A DNA stretch of 64,000 nucleotides from Erythroxylum novogranatense (taxonomy: Eukaryota > Streptophyta > Magnoliopsida > Malpighiales > Erythroxylaceae), in assembly GCA_029891385.1 (NCBI GenBank), contig CM057224.1, forward strand, positions 5,394,001-5,458,000, given 5' to 3'. The notes beneath the pieces are model-generated. The model saw only the letters and a list, made by a program, of their open reading frames with translations, was not told where the DNA came from and made no database searches. The position numbers were made by a program, and so were the translations under genes. How positions within the stretch are numbered: position 1 is the stretch's first letter; each line of letters begins with the position of its first letter. This document shows, piece by piece, positions 1 through 11,848 of the stretch.

Positions 1-776
1 TATCTTTTAGCTATTGATGAAATTAAACTCCTGCTCGGGATATTTGCTTTCCAGCATCAGCAATTTATGGAAATTGTGATTCTTCTAATATCTGAAAGTT
101 CTCGGTTTTGAGTTTGAAATGCATTATGATTTATTTGGGCTTCTTTACTGTTTTTTGGTTTTATCTTTGGATAAGGATAACATTTTCTTGTTGGGAAGTG
201 GTTCATTAGACGTGTATGGAATATTGCAAGTTATTCATTAGCGGTACAAGTATATGGAATAGTTGTGGACAACAGTTACAGTTTTGGTTTTAATTGGTCA
301 CTGAAATTTGTGAATGGGAATGACACTGAAAATGGTGTTTCTAGGTGTTTCGGAGTAAAGAGAAAGGAAAGCTGATGTTTATTGAAGAATGAATAATAGA
401 GGTTCTTTTATTGACATGTCTCTTTCTGAATTAAGTGTCCTTAAAAAATAGTAACAGACAATTGACTTAGTATAAAAATAACGGCTGAAACAAGGCTTTG
501 GAATATAAATGATACTGGCACCTTCATCGTTGAAGTGGATATTATAGCATAATCAACATTACCAAAATGTTTCTTATCAAATATTTCAATCAAATGCATT
601 CTTTGTGTAGCCATTGTTGCCATATATTTGGCTTTAGTATTGGACAAAGGAACAGACTATCAACTTTTGATCTTGTGATCAAGGTGGAGCAGAATTTTTG
701 ACCCAAAGACTAAGGTGGTTTGGGATTACACCTTTCAAAGGTGATCAATAGAGTATACCTAGCTAAGAATTTATAG
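1..776. other. Intergenic, no gene seen
   Basis: AT-rich sequence without a convincing reading frame on either strand. A stretch near 365-520 resembles 5030-5280 loosely (shared pieces such as agtaac and ttggaatataaatga), so both may be remnants of one old repeat. I see nothing else that can be supported. Confidence 0.5.
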
Positions 777-1129
777 TGGTTATACACATGGTTTTAAAAA
801 CCGGACCGGACCGGCCGGTCCGACCGGTGACCGGTCGATGGTCCGGTCCGGTTTATGCCTAAAAACTGGTATCGAATCGGACCGGTGGTCCGGTTCGACC
901 GGTTCGATGATTTTTTTATTTTTTATTTTTTATTTTTATTTTTATTTTTTTTTATTTTTTTTATTTTTTTAAATATTTTTAATATTATATATAATTAAAT
1001 ATAATTATTGCATAATTATTACGTCACACCGGTTCGACCGGTGATTGAACCGGTCGAACCGATCAAACCGATAACCAGTAAGGTCACCGGTTCGATGACC
1101 GGTCCAGTTTTTAAAACATTGGTTATACA
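777..1129. mobile_element. MITE, Mutator-like, with 10-bp target duplication
   Basis: The element proper spans 788-1119 (332 bp). Its ends are inverted repeats: the left begins atggttttaaaaaccgg and the reverse complement of the right begins atgttttaaaaactgg. A 10-bp direct repeat, tggttataca, flanks it at 777-786 and 1120-1129. Next to each end are clusters of ccggt/accgg motifs built from overlapping palindromes, while the middle (about 908-1010) is almost pure T/A. There is no coding capacity. A 9-11 bp duplication is the Mutator-superfamily signature, so a Mutator-derived MITE is the best reading; hAT (8 bp) is less likely. Confidence 0.75.
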
Positions 1130-1575
1130 GCAAAAAGGAGGACCTATGGGTGAAATGGATGTACAAGTATTATCATAGATGACAGCCTATGGATTTTGAA
1201 TCTTAAGTAGGACATGTCAGGGAATTTAAAGGAAATCCTAGGCACAAGGTAGCAATGCAAAACTTAGTGTTTCACAACATTGGGAATGAGAATAAACATA
1301 TTTCTGGTATGACAATTGGCATTGCAAGGGTCTTCTATACAAAGGAGAACTACAAAACTTGAGCCGAGTGATAATCCTGGAACAAAAGTAAGCAGTCAAA
1401 TATGCAACAACCAGTGGATTTAGCCATACCATAATAGAAGGGGTGCTGAAATATTACTGGATCACATGCCAAGCTGGAGCAGGGAGCACAAGATGAAGTT
1501 AAGTGAACAGCAGATAAAAGCTGGAGAGTTTAACACGAAGGTTTGTAAACTTCTAATGTAGGAAGAACAACACAC
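1130..1575. other. Intergenic, no gene seen
   Basis: No frame with recognisable protein similarity. It leads into the LINE remnant that starts about 1576 and may include decayed LINE sequence, but I cannot show it. Confidence 0.4.
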
Positions 1576-2061
1576 ACGAGTGAGATGGGTTAAACTGGCG
1601 TGTGACAAGGATATAAGTCCAACAAACTCATTGATACTCTGGATGGGTATGAATGGTGGTTTACTCACAAAAGACAAGCGTAAGACTACCATAAACACAC
1701 TGAATTGTGAGCTCTGTAATGAAGAGTCAAAAAGTTTGTATCACATCATGATTAGTTGTAGGTATACTAGGGAAATATGGACAGGGTTGCAGGTAATATT
1801 GAATATCTGTAATCTAGTAGATTCATTGCAGGGGATTGTTAATTGGCTAATAAACATCAAGATGGAGAACCATGCGGATTGTCAAGCACTCATCATAAGC
1901 TGGGCTTCAATGGTTTACTATATATGGAAGAAAGAAATCGCAGAATCTTCAGGCAAGAAATTAGAAGTACAGAAATGATATTTCAAGAGATAACCCTTCA
2001 AGCAGACTTTTTGTTAGGTAGAGGAATAGCAGCTAACTTATCCAACAATATGAGGAGGTGA
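1576..2061 (+). pseudogene. Non-LTR retrotransposon (LINE) C-terminal remnant, zf-RVT domain
   Basis: The frame from about 1576 reads as the zinc-binding tail that follows reverse transcriptase in plant L1-type LINEs: a W-L-core with GGLLTKDK, then a CELCNEE...HIMISC pair (C-x2-C...H-x4-C spacing) and YTREIW. At about 1930 the reading shifts to another frame that continues with MEERNRRIFRQE, the usual IW-x-ERN-RIF segment near the LINE C-terminus, and stops at 2061. The reverse transcriptase and endonuclease are absent, so this is a truncated, frameshifted relic. Known of the family: the domain occurs at the end of LINE ORF2 and in many genomic relics. Confidence 0.75.
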
Positions 2062-2640
2062 TGGGCATTGAACTAACCATACGAATGGAGCTGACTTCCA
2101 GGAACCAAGTTACTGTAATCTTGATCGTTTGTATTACACTAGATATTCTGAAACTTATGATTGTCTATAACCTTTTATTAATGAAATCACTTACTTTTCG
2201 GGGAAAATTTTTTGATCTTGTAATTGTTAAGTAAATTAGACTACCAACATGTCAGAAAGTTTGATGCTCATTGTTTCTTATCATCTGTCTCCAATCGTAG
2301 ATTCAACTCCATATGATGCTACATCTTTTGACTCTCCCATATCGAAATATTGCACAAAATTCTCCACATTTCTTTACGATATAACATAACGTTCAATCTC
2401 AAGAAAACTTTTCATTTAAAATTGACATGTAATTTCTCAAACTCAAGAATTTTAGTTTCATCAATTTATTTTCATATCATCCACATAATAAAACTAATAA
2501 ATGCATTTTTTTATTTTAATCTCGATAACAAACAAGAATATGAGTCTGAATTGAAGTGCTAAGCAATTTTATTGTATCAAACACATGGTGCTTGTTTAAG
2601 GGGATACAATATCTTCTTTAATTAGCAAACTTGATGTGGG
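2062..2640. other. Intergenic, no gene seen
   Basis: AT-rich, no supported feature. Short open frames here look random in composition. Confidence 0.4.
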
Positions 2641-3685
2641 AATTGGAATTTGTTCAAAGATAAATCCTTCAAGTTGTTTCATTAGAATTTTATGACCTAG
2701 GTCACTGTGAAAAAAAATTGCATTCTTTATATTAAATGGTCAAAATTTCCAACTTCTAAAAGCAGCAAGTGAAAAAATTAATCTTAATGTTACCATTTTG
2801 GCCACCGAATAGAAAGTCTTTTCGTAATATAGCATATAGCTTTGAGAAAACTCATTAACAATAAGATGGCCTTTGCACCACAAACTCACATGTATCATTA
2901 TTCTTTGACTGCATTGTTACTTGATGATGTGTTTCTTCTATAATATGTGCTCTAACAAAGAGGCATGAAGTCCGTGATTTAGTTATACTTCTTAATCTTA
3001 AAGGTAATATGGTTGCCTTTTCTCTCTCAATGACTTTCAAAATTTTTTGCTCACTCTCTTCTGAACTTAAAGGATCAAACCTAAGGCCTGGAGATTCATC
3101 AGTTTTTGTGCATCGATTTTAGAAAATTTCTTTGAATTATATTGGTCCTCGTTAAGGTAGTGCTTTTAGTAATTGAATTTTGGCCAATTGTCAAAGATGA
3201 TGTTTCATTAAAGACAACATATTTAAAGGTGACAAATTTTTGTCTTTGGATCCATATATCTCCATCTTTACTTGCATAAAGTATGGTCAACAAAGACACA
3301 TTTCTTTACTTTCAAATCAAATTTAGTTGGATTAGTTTTAGGAATATGAAAACAACAAATAGAACTAAGTACTTGAAAATAATTAACATTTGCTTTTTGA
3401 TTAAAAAATAATTTTGAAGGAGCTTTTTCTTTAGCTGACTATAAAGGTAAATGATTTATCACATGACACACACGTTAAATAGCTTATGTCCAAAGCTCTC
3501 GTGGAGGATATTTATTATGCTATCACGAAAGACTCATTAAAGTAAGATGTCAAAATTTCTTTTTGCAACACTGTTTTGTCGAGGGGTGTTAGAATATGTT
3601 AGTTGTCATTGAATACCACTTTTGTTGCAATAATAAAGGAACTCATTTAAGGTAAATTCACCACCCTTATGGCTTCTTAAAAATT
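2641..3685 (-). pseudogene. Decayed Ty1/copia integrase to linker region
   Basis: Read on the minus strand, the segment 3685 to about 3540 gives a broken version of the copia integrase core end (SHKGGEFTLNEF, YCNKSGIQ, then NTPRQNSVAKRN, where the family has TPQQNGVAERKN). About 3400-3300 gives the 'FHIPK...KFDLK..KCVFV' segment that follows the core, and about 3240-3170 gives a degraded 'VVFNETSS' (family: DVVFDE). Many stops and frameshifts. No LTRs or reverse transcriptase can be tied to it. An old, truncated copia fragment that abuts unrelated sequence at about 3685. Confidence 0.65.
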
Positions 3686-3715
3686 GAGTATGTTAAATTT
3701 GATGAGCTTGGGGGA

Positions 3716-3895
3716 CTAAATCTTTTGTCCCACTTACCCAATAACAACTCTGTGCCACTTATCCACAACCACAGATTTTTGTGGGGTACTTTTGGAAAGA
3801 AAAAAAGTACTATCCAAGTTCAAGGTTGAAATCTTCTATCCCACTTACTCAATACCAACCCTGTACCACTTATTCACAACTATAGATTTTAGTGA
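3716..3895. repeat. Two-copy direct repeat, period about 108 bp
   Basis: The segment beginning cttttgtcccacttaccc (about 3721-3785) recurs with substitutions as cttctatcccacttactc (about 3829-3893). Both hold the pieces 'cccactta', 'gtgccactta/gtaccactta' and 'agattttt/agatttta'. No coding meaning seen. Confidence 0.6.
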
Positions 3896-6297
3896 GCCCC
3901 ACTAAAATAATTATATAAAGAGAGATCTCATTTGAGGACCAGGTTGTTTAATAGAATGGTTAAAATCTGATTAGGTTGTGGGCTAATTATTAATCGAGAG
4001 ATTACATGTTTAGTAATGCAACTTAATTAGGGTTTTTCAATTAGGACTTAGTGATTATAACTTGAGGGAGAGTAATCCACCCTTCGATAGTATAGAATCG
4101 ACACCACATTAAAACAAAAGTGATTAGGTTTGCATTGATGATAGGATAAATCCCTTTTTCATAATTTTGGTAATTTTTTGTGTGATTTCCTATTGTGAAT
4201 TTGGTGGTGCTCAATAATCGATTTTGTTTGTGTTAATTTTACAAATTAATTTTTTGTCAATCATCTTCACATATGTACCTTTTTGTTCATTTTTATTTTC
4301 ATTTCAATAATTTTTTAGGCCTTAGATAACTTAAAATTTGATTAATTCGACAACTCCTTGAGAGATTGACACCTTATAAACTATACCTATGACTTGTGTA
4401 TCTTGAGGATTTTAAATAGATTAAAACTTGCCTCAACAAGTATTCTAACAATGTTAGTAGTCAGGGTGCAATTTGATCGTCTTCTAAATGTTATGATTAA
4501 TTTTAAATGTTTTGAAAATGTTACGGTTCAGTTTAAATACTATGAAACATTAGGGTCTATTTTGTACATCAGTATAAACATTAGGATTCATTTATCTCTT
4601 TTGGCCTTTCTTCTTACCTTATTGTATTCTTCTTGAAAAATAACCTCTTAAGAGTTTTTCAAGTTGACTTTGTAGAACCAATATTATGAATATAATCAAT
4701 GAACTCTTTATTGATTGACTTCTTGATCTTCCACCTTCTTTGTCACTTAGTTTTATCGAGAATATTAGTTACAATGTCTGCATCTAAACTAACAACTAGT
4801 TCCCGCAAATCTTGAACTTAAAGATAAGTCTCCATGCACAATTGGCAATACTTGTAGTTTGTGTCTAAACCCCATTTTGTGTGTTAATATTGTTTCCCTT
4901 ATTTACTAACTCCACATTGCAGATTTTTTCTTTGCAAAAACTTTCTTATCACAACAATAAAAAGAATGAGAAATAGCATAATCTTAGCCAAAATTTTGAT
5001 TCCATGTAGAAAAGAAATTCTTATTGAAGAAAAGAGAAATGAAACTTGATGTTTGGAGAATGAATAACAAATTTTATTAAAGCATACAAAGATTACAGTA
5101 CATGGTTAAATATATAAATTAAAAATAACATATATTTTTAAAACAAATTGAATCCTATCAAATTAGAGTAAAATATTCTTTTATTAACACTTAACTATTT
5201 ATCTAAGTTTATCCCAAAAAATAGGAACAAATAATTAACTTAGGAAAAAATAGTAACTAAAACAATACTTGGAATATAAATGACAAAACTTAAAGAATAA
5301 TATGAACCAATTTATAACATATGATAAATGTGTTAAATTGTAATTATGTGAAAATCTTCAATTTGATGGAGCTACTTTAAAATTAAGTATGACAATGGGC
5401 TGACCCATGGGCCTAACTTTAGATGTTTTCAATGATTCAGCACATGACCAAATTAGGCCTAGGTTGATTCAAAGCCTAACTTTTATAAACAAAACAATAT
5501 CGTTTTGTTTAGAAAAATTAGGTCTTGGGTACTTAATTAAAAAATATTATTTTATACTTTTAAACGAGATTGACCCATGAATTGGTCATTGCCATCTCTA
5601 TTTGAAATGTGATGGTGTTTATTTTATTAATAGAACTCTCACAGAAAGATTGCCTTCCCATCTTTTTATATTATAAAATCTCAAATGTATTGAAGCAATA
5701 ATTCCATTAGTTAAAGATAAATTAATTTTAAGAATTAATGACGTAAAACAATTTCATTTTAATATCTTATACTATATTTATTAATAAATATTTATTCATT
5801 ATATTTTATTAAAATAAATATTTGAATAATTGAACTATAAATTAATTTACTACAATTTATTTTAATTTATTTTAATTATTAAAATTAGTTTTATTATTTA
5901 TAATTAAATATTTTATATTTTAAAATTATTTTAAAATAATTATTTTAAAATTTATGTATTTTAAAGGTACTTTAAATTTAAAATATAGTTTCAAATATAT
6001 TCATTTTGTTTTAAATTAATACAAAATAAATTGATTAATCCAATTATATCAATCGTAATTCTTATCAGTAATTAATATTAAATAACTAAATGATATATAT
6101 TAGTTAATAATGAAATCATATTATAATAAAAATGAAAATAAAATTTAAACTAATTTTATGGCTATTATAAGTTATAAAAAATTGAACAAAGATGAGCATT
6201 TTTTTTTTTGGTAATTAATAGAAATAGAAACAACAAGAAAATCAAACATGCCAGTTACAAAGAAATAAAAAAGAAATTCAAATATAAAACTGAGTAG
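3896..6297. other. AT-rich intergenic DNA
   Basis: No gene is supported. Around 4350-4385 the text 'caactccttgagagattgac' resembles the conserved near-end block of some plant LTRs, so an old LTR remnant is possible. 5600-6200 is extremely AT-rich with short A/T runs and no repeat unit I can define. The downstream end of the P450 gene lies at 6298. Confidence 0.4.
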
Positions 6298-9106
6298 CTA
6301 ATCAATGGACTTGTGAGCATGCAGTTTTCTTATAATCATTGGAGCACCATGCTGCGGTCGAAGAGTGAGAACTTGGCGTGGAGCGTGGGAGTAAGAAGGG
6401 GAGAGCTGAAAAGAGAAGCTCCTCAAAATCAAGGTAATGGCCAACTTGACTTCCGTCAAAGCGAAGTTTTGGCCAATGCATATTCGAGGACCCCATCCAA
6501 ATGGAATGTATGCCAGTTGACTGTTCGTTGCTTTTGCAATTCCTTCACTAAACCTCTCTGGTTTGAATTCACACGAATCATCTCCCCATATTTCCTTGTT
6601 CCTATGAATTAAGATTGTTGGAAAGAAAACCAGCGTTCCTTCTGGTAGTGTTAAATCCCCAATCTTCACATCTTCAGCCACACTTCGACCGAACTCAGAT
6701 ACTGGTGGGTATAATCTCAGAACTTCGTACAATATCATGCTTATCTGCAGTTTATAATAATAGCTTAGAAAGATTTTCTTTTCTCACAAATATACAATAG
6801 TTACTTACAACTTTGAGACGATTCAATCCATCAAAATCCGGACTATCCGTGTCTCCAAATGCCTGGAAAGCCTCTTCTCTTGCACGTTGTTGCCATGTTG
6901 GATGCATAGCCAATAGAACCATAGTCCAAAGAAGTAAAATGGACGTGGTCTCTTGGCCAGCCAAGTAAAAGAGCTTGCACTCTTCAACAACCTCTTCAAA
7001 ACTCATTCCAGCGCTCCTCTTATTTTCATTTTCTTCAATTTCTCTCCGATTCGACTCCAGAAGCGTGCCCAATAAATCCTGTTTGTTATCTCTCCCTACT
7101 ACCCTTTCTTTCTCTCTTTTGCTGATTATGATGTTACCTATTAACCCTTGTATCTCTTTATCGATTGCTTTCATCCTCCTGTTGTTCTTTGTTGGCAAGA
7201 ACCTACAAATAAGCGACATACTCTAGGATGCTGAGAGCTAGAAGTACATCAAGTTTCCCTTATACAAGAGAAATAGACGCTTGTGCTTTTTAAACACCCA
7301 GTTGAAGTTTCATCAAAGGAAGTATGATCTTTACTGCTAAATTTTAATTATTTTATAATTAGTAAAATTATTTCTTTTGCTAATATTATACTGTATGATT
7401 TCTTAAAATTATGGATAAAAACCAATATAAAACTACTGTTATTTATATTGAAGTGATTAAATTTTAATTTATTACTGATAAACAATAGTTATTTAACAAA
7501 TTATTCAGCTCACGAAATTAAAACAATCGTATGATTGATAGAGGGGCATGTAGTCATTTTCTTTCTACACTTAAATTACTTCCAATATACTTTATTGTTA
7601 GGACAAATAATGAAATAGGCGCATAGTATTCAAAGAAATCGACAACTTAATACTCCATTCTATCCAAAATAAGTGTCGTTTTAGAGAGATTTTAATTATT
7701 CAAAATAAGTGTCGTTCATGATTTTTCATGCATGTTTATAATTTTATTTCCAAAATTATCCTTTAATTTCTCTTACATCTTAATTATACAGATTATATTT
7801 TCAAGACAATTCAACATGCAATTATTAAGGGTATATCAAACATTTCACTAGCTTTCTTAATAAGTGTGCATCTCTATAAAACGACACTTATTTTGAATAA
7901 AAGGGAGTATATGTCAATAAACCAGCTAATAATTAAGTATATATATTACCTCCAGCCTGGTATGTAAATCTTTTGTACGGCTTCCGAGGTATAGTCCACT
8001 TGTTCTGTGATGAGATCAAATATCTTTTTCCCTTCTTCAAAGCTGCTACCGAATGCTGCTCGAGATATGGCATCGCTTGTCAAGTTCTGAACATGAGGCC
8101 ATACGTCAACCTCACATGAACCCTCCGGCTCTAACGACGTTATCTTCTCCCATCTGCTAATTATCATATTACTGCTTTCATGAAATGCTGGTACCAGAAG
8201 CTGTTACACGCATATTTAACTATTATATAAATAATTATAAGATCAAATCCAAAGAACAACCGTTGAACTATTGCATGATTTCACCCAGCAACATCCCACC
8301 ATCTTTCAGTTTTCAACTAAATATATTTTTAAAAAATGGCGATGATTATCAAACTGAAGCATGATATAGTCATATTGTATGAGACATGAAGGAGAGCGCT
8401 TGCAAATTGCAATTAGGTTAAAAGAATTAATAGAGGAGACGGGACACTGATGCATGTAAACGTAGTTCAGTCACCTTTAGCTTCTCAAGATGGAATGCCG
8501 GAGTAACAATCCTCTTATGCTTTTCCCATTTGTGACCATCATACTGTGCAAGTCCACTTTGAAGCAACTTGATCATCGGGTTTGCGTTTATCTTTTGACA
8601 TTCTCGAATTTTCATGGTTGCATCTTTGATATACTCGGGACTTATCAGGATTACCTTGGGAATTGGTCCAACCCACATAAAACAATCTTTACCTGCAAAA
8701 TATATGTAGATTGGAAGGATGTTATCATCAACGTGAAAAGAAGATGGAATGTGAGTTGATGAGGTAAATATAAATAGGATGAATGCATCAACAACATGGT
8801 AATGAATGAGGAGAGTATGTATCAGTGTGACGCACCGTAAGTCTGAACTGTCTGATGGGCAAATGGAATGACGCGAGACGATGGATCTTGTGAGAAATCA
8901 ATAGGTGTGGACATAGCTTTTTGTGTCATGAGAGTATTTGTTTTCCAGTCCCCATACAGGAAGCGGTACTGAGTGCCTCCAAGACCTTGTTGTCTTAGAA
9001 ACCTTTCGACCCTCCTTGGCCTAAACCAAACCCATTCCACCATTCTCCATCCACAAGCTACTACTGCAACCAACACTATCGACACTCCAACTGATAATAT
9101 TTCCAT
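6298..9106 (-). CDS. Cytochrome P450, CYP72A-type monooxygenase, five exons, apparently intact
   Basis: Five exons on the minus strand, 9106-8836, 8692-8475, 8200-7950, 7202-6809 and 6744-6298, all with GT..AG borders and matching phases, sum to 1581 nt (526 residues), normal for CYP72. Residues 1-30 form the hydrophobic ER anchor. Helix I has AGQETTS at 328-334, helix K has E385-x-x-R388, the PERF motif is at 440-443, and the haem loop [10 protein letters not shown] has Cys467. Exon count, '[11 protein letters not shown]' and '[15 protein letters not shown]' point to CYP72A. The family oxidises terpenoids and related compounds (secologanin synthase CYP72A1, gibberellin and triterpenoid hydroxylases); the substrate here cannot be told. 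Introns are 143, 274, 747 and 64 bp; the longest holds a MITE. No inactivating change seen. Confidence 0.92.
7651..7909. mobile_element. Stowaway-like MITE inside P450 intron 3
   Basis: The element proper is 7653-7907 (255 bp) with TA at both borders (7651-7652 and 7908-7909). Left end ctccattctatccaaaataa followed by gtgtcgttttag; right end reads aaaacgacacttattttgaa, then aaagggag. These match the 'CTCCCTCC..AAAATAAGTGTCGTTTTAG' style of plant Stowaway (Tc1/mariner-derived) MITEs. A second copy of 'caaaataagtgtcgtt' lies internally near 7699. It is fully intronic and does not disturb the splice sites. Confidence 0.75.
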
Positions 9107-9863
9107 AAGGTCTTAACCTCTTTTAATTTTGTTCACCGCACAAGCACGGAGGGAAGTTTTATTCCCAGTCTCGATTGTATCTCACTCATCTAACCTAGCT
9201 GCTGGCTTGGCTATTGGAATTTGTAAGCTAATCTTTTCAATATTAATTAGCTGAATTTTAAGAGGAAACGCTAACCAAACAATAAAGCACGAACTAAGCA
9301 CGTTCACTTAAAAAATTAGTCAACGCCCTTGAGGTTGCACGACTTAACACGTACATGCCCTTGCCGCTACCCATCTAAGTTCCAAGCATCTAATCAATCC
9401 CTATGATCTTCTCATACCAAGAATACAGATAATGCCAGTTGTAAATATATGTATATACAAATATATTATGCGTATACTGTTGAGTGCTTTAACACCTTCT
9501 AATTCAACTTTATCGTATCCATTGATTCATTCTTCCAATAATCAAAATCAGCGTCAAGATTCTGTAATTGCTATAAAAATCATAAACTTCACGAAAAAGT
9601 ATTACTTCTAACGTGAACTTCTTTTTCTGAATTAAAAAAGAAAACAAGAAATTTTTAGAAAACAAGAAATCTTGGACACCAATTAGCCGATTATAGGAGT
9701 ACTAGCAGGTTAACACTGCGTAAATGCGCAGTGAAAGTGCTCAGTGAATTTATACACAGGGCAAAATTTAATATTAAGAAGAACTAAGATGAAATCACTT
9801 TCTTTCAGATAAGATAAAAATAGTTTACATGTGTACTACTGACATCTGCAGTATAAAGATACC
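9107..9863. other. 5' flank of the P450 gene, intergenic
   Basis: On the minus strand this is the upstream region of the P450. I cannot place a TATA box with confidence. At 9714-9733 a short inverted repeat, cactgcg/tgcgcagtg, flanks 'taaa'. No coding frame. Confidence 0.4.
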
Positions 9864-10121
9864 TTAATCTATAAGTTTTTTAATGTGTGCTTTATAAAAT
9901 TTCCTAGTCTCGAAGTTTACTTCTTTGAGATCGTTGACCATCTTTATCATTCGACTAGTTTCATACATCTCGACATAGCGAAGTCCATCTAAACTACTAT
10001 GTGCCTTTTTATTCCGTGCATGATATTGGATAAGTAACTTATCTAGCTGATTTTGACGATCATATGTCTCTTTTATGATATTTTTCAAATATCTTTTGCG
10101 CTCGAAATAGCTGGAATTCAT
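9864..10121 (-). CDS. Hypothetical small ORF, 85 residues, coiled-coil-like
   Basis: An open frame rich in K, E, Y and N (MNSSYFERKRYLKNII...) ending HIKKLID. I do not recognise it. Composition suggests helix or coiled coil. On the minus strand a tract ending 'taataccag' precedes the ATG by two bases and could be a 3' splice site, so this might be the last exon of a longer gene or of a decayed transposon gene. No partner exon was found in the flank up to 10600. Confidence 0.2.
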   Translation of the reverse strand: MNSSYFERKRYLKNIIKETYDRQNQLDKLLIQYHARNKKAHSSLDGLRYVEMYETSRMIKMVNDLKEVNFETRKFYKAHIKKLID

Positions 10122-10870
10122 ATCTGGTATTAAAATAACGAAATTAGTGTATAAATGTGATAATTATTTCACAACTTTATTGAGAAGGAAGAATAAGGCG
10201 AAGGTTGGAGTGGCAAAATGCAAGATGAATAAGGAGGAACCTATAAAAATGTTGCGTAAAGATAAAGAAAGGGTTTTGTTGACATTATAAATTGAAAAAT
10301 TAGGATGAAAAAAGTAATCGAGAAAAAATCGAGTTCTTGACACGAGCAGTCGTTCTTTGTTTGTTGAAATAGAAGAAATAACCTTGACTATTGCTATCTT
10401 TGTGGAATGGAGAATGAGATGTATTTAGGTTAAACAAGAAGAAGGCAAAAGAAGAGGGTAGGAATTGTTTGACTGAAGTTAGAGGAGAAAGGATATAAAG
10501 TTTATATATAGAGTTGTTAGGGGACCATATAGAAGGTGAGACTTGAAGAGTTGCGTGGTATTAAATAAGGGGCAGTACTCGAAATGATTTTCCTAGATAT
10601 AGGCAAAAATATAGCTCAACTATCAATTGAAACGTCAATCTATGTTTTGATCTTATGTTTGTTTACTTCTGCAATACGTTATTGGTAGTATTTGACATTA
10701 TTATAGCAGTTAGAAGATTATTCGATATAACGAAAAGACGTCTCGATATCTGCTTTCTAGATTTTGGGGGTTACATGTTTTTGAAGAAGGATTAGTCAAT
10801 TCGGATACTCCAAGAAGACATAGGGAATTGGTAAGTGAAATTTAATTGGAGTTGGAAATAACATCAACTG
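10122..10870. other. Intergenic, with a dispersed non-coding repeat piece
   Basis: Around 10610-10730 the text 'acttctgcaatacgttattg...tttgacattattata' recurs, diverged, at 38050-38110 and partly at 37395-37420. In those places it lies just upstream of a SIRE-like LTR start, so it is probably part of the same old repeat. No gene. Confidence 0.45.
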
Positions 10871-11848
10871 AACTGCTTTAAATAAAGAAGAACAAAAGCA
10901 AGCTCAAAGAAGCAAAAATGAGTTCAAGTAGTAAGAGGTTGAAAAGCGATTAAAGAAGAAAAAAAGCAGACGGAAGTTCAAAAGTAGATTAAAGCAAAAG
11001 CGGTTGTTATCTTTGGATAGATAATCTAATGAAAATCTTGACACCTTGACGAAAAATGAGAAACAAGGTCATCATTGGTGATCTGGGAAAATGGTGGAAA
11101 GAATGAGATGAAGCGGAGAAGCAAAAATAAGACGAAGTCGGGAAAGCGACGGAAGGTGAAAAGCGATTAAAGAAGAAAAGGAGATGACGGTTGAAAGCGA
11201 TTTAAGCAAAAGGCAAGCGAAAGCGAAAGCAGAGGCAAGCAAAAGCAGAGGCAAGCAAAGCGAGACGATGATCTGAAATTCAAACCGCGTTTGAGTTTGA
11301 AGATTCTGGATAAAAAAAGCGATTCTAAGAAAATAGGCGGATCAATAAAGAATGTTGTTATCTTGGACAAATAATCTAATGGAAATTCTTGACACCTTGG
11401 TGAAAAACAACAAACATGGCTCATGTGTTGACTTATGTGTGAAAAATGCGGAAAGAACAATAGGAAGATTGTAACAATGTTTATCTTTCTTGTAGTCATT
11501 CATAATGTGTGAATCGGTTTTGGGTAAGACTACAAGTGTCCTTGTCTATAAGGTACTTCATAAGTTGTGTCTGAGATATGCTACGCTTTTGGATCGTTGA
11601 AGTAGAAATAATGATGAGACAATGAGACGATGAAAAATGACGCTTGAAAAAAGAGAGGGAAGCTATTGAAAAGCAGAAGGAACTTCAAAAGCAGACGGAG
11701 TTGAACAGGAGAAGGAGTTGAAAAGCAGACGGAAGAGAAAGCAGACGGAAGTTATCCAAAAGCAAACGGATGCAAAAGTAGATGATGGAAAGCAGACGAA
11801 AGCAAACCACCTCGAAATTAAGAACTAGTTTGAGTTAGTTACAGAACT
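10871..11848 (+). repeat. SIRE-like LTR, upstream part, purine-rich gcagacgga repeats
   Basis: Degenerate tandem units around 'gcagacggaagttgaaaa' fill 10920-11260 and 11640-11820. An internal duplication of about 350 bp is seen: 'taatctaatg.aaa.tcttgacaccttg' at about 11022 and again at about 11373. The stretch ends 'gagttagttacagaact', at which the Athila element is inserted; the same text continues past the insertion at 19289 and matches the uninterrupted copy at 36683 onward. That copy is a SIRE-like copia LTR next to a polypurine tract, which is why I call this an LTR fragment. Confidence 0.65.

Noticed and set aside
4394..4636. 80-residue plus-strand frame as a gene
   Set aside because: Random composition in AT-rich DNA, no homology seen, no splice or promoter context.
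6313..6800. Plus-strand open frames over the P450 last exon
   Set aside because: They are antisense shadows of exons 4-5, without protein similarity; the minus-strand exons have motifs and splice sites.
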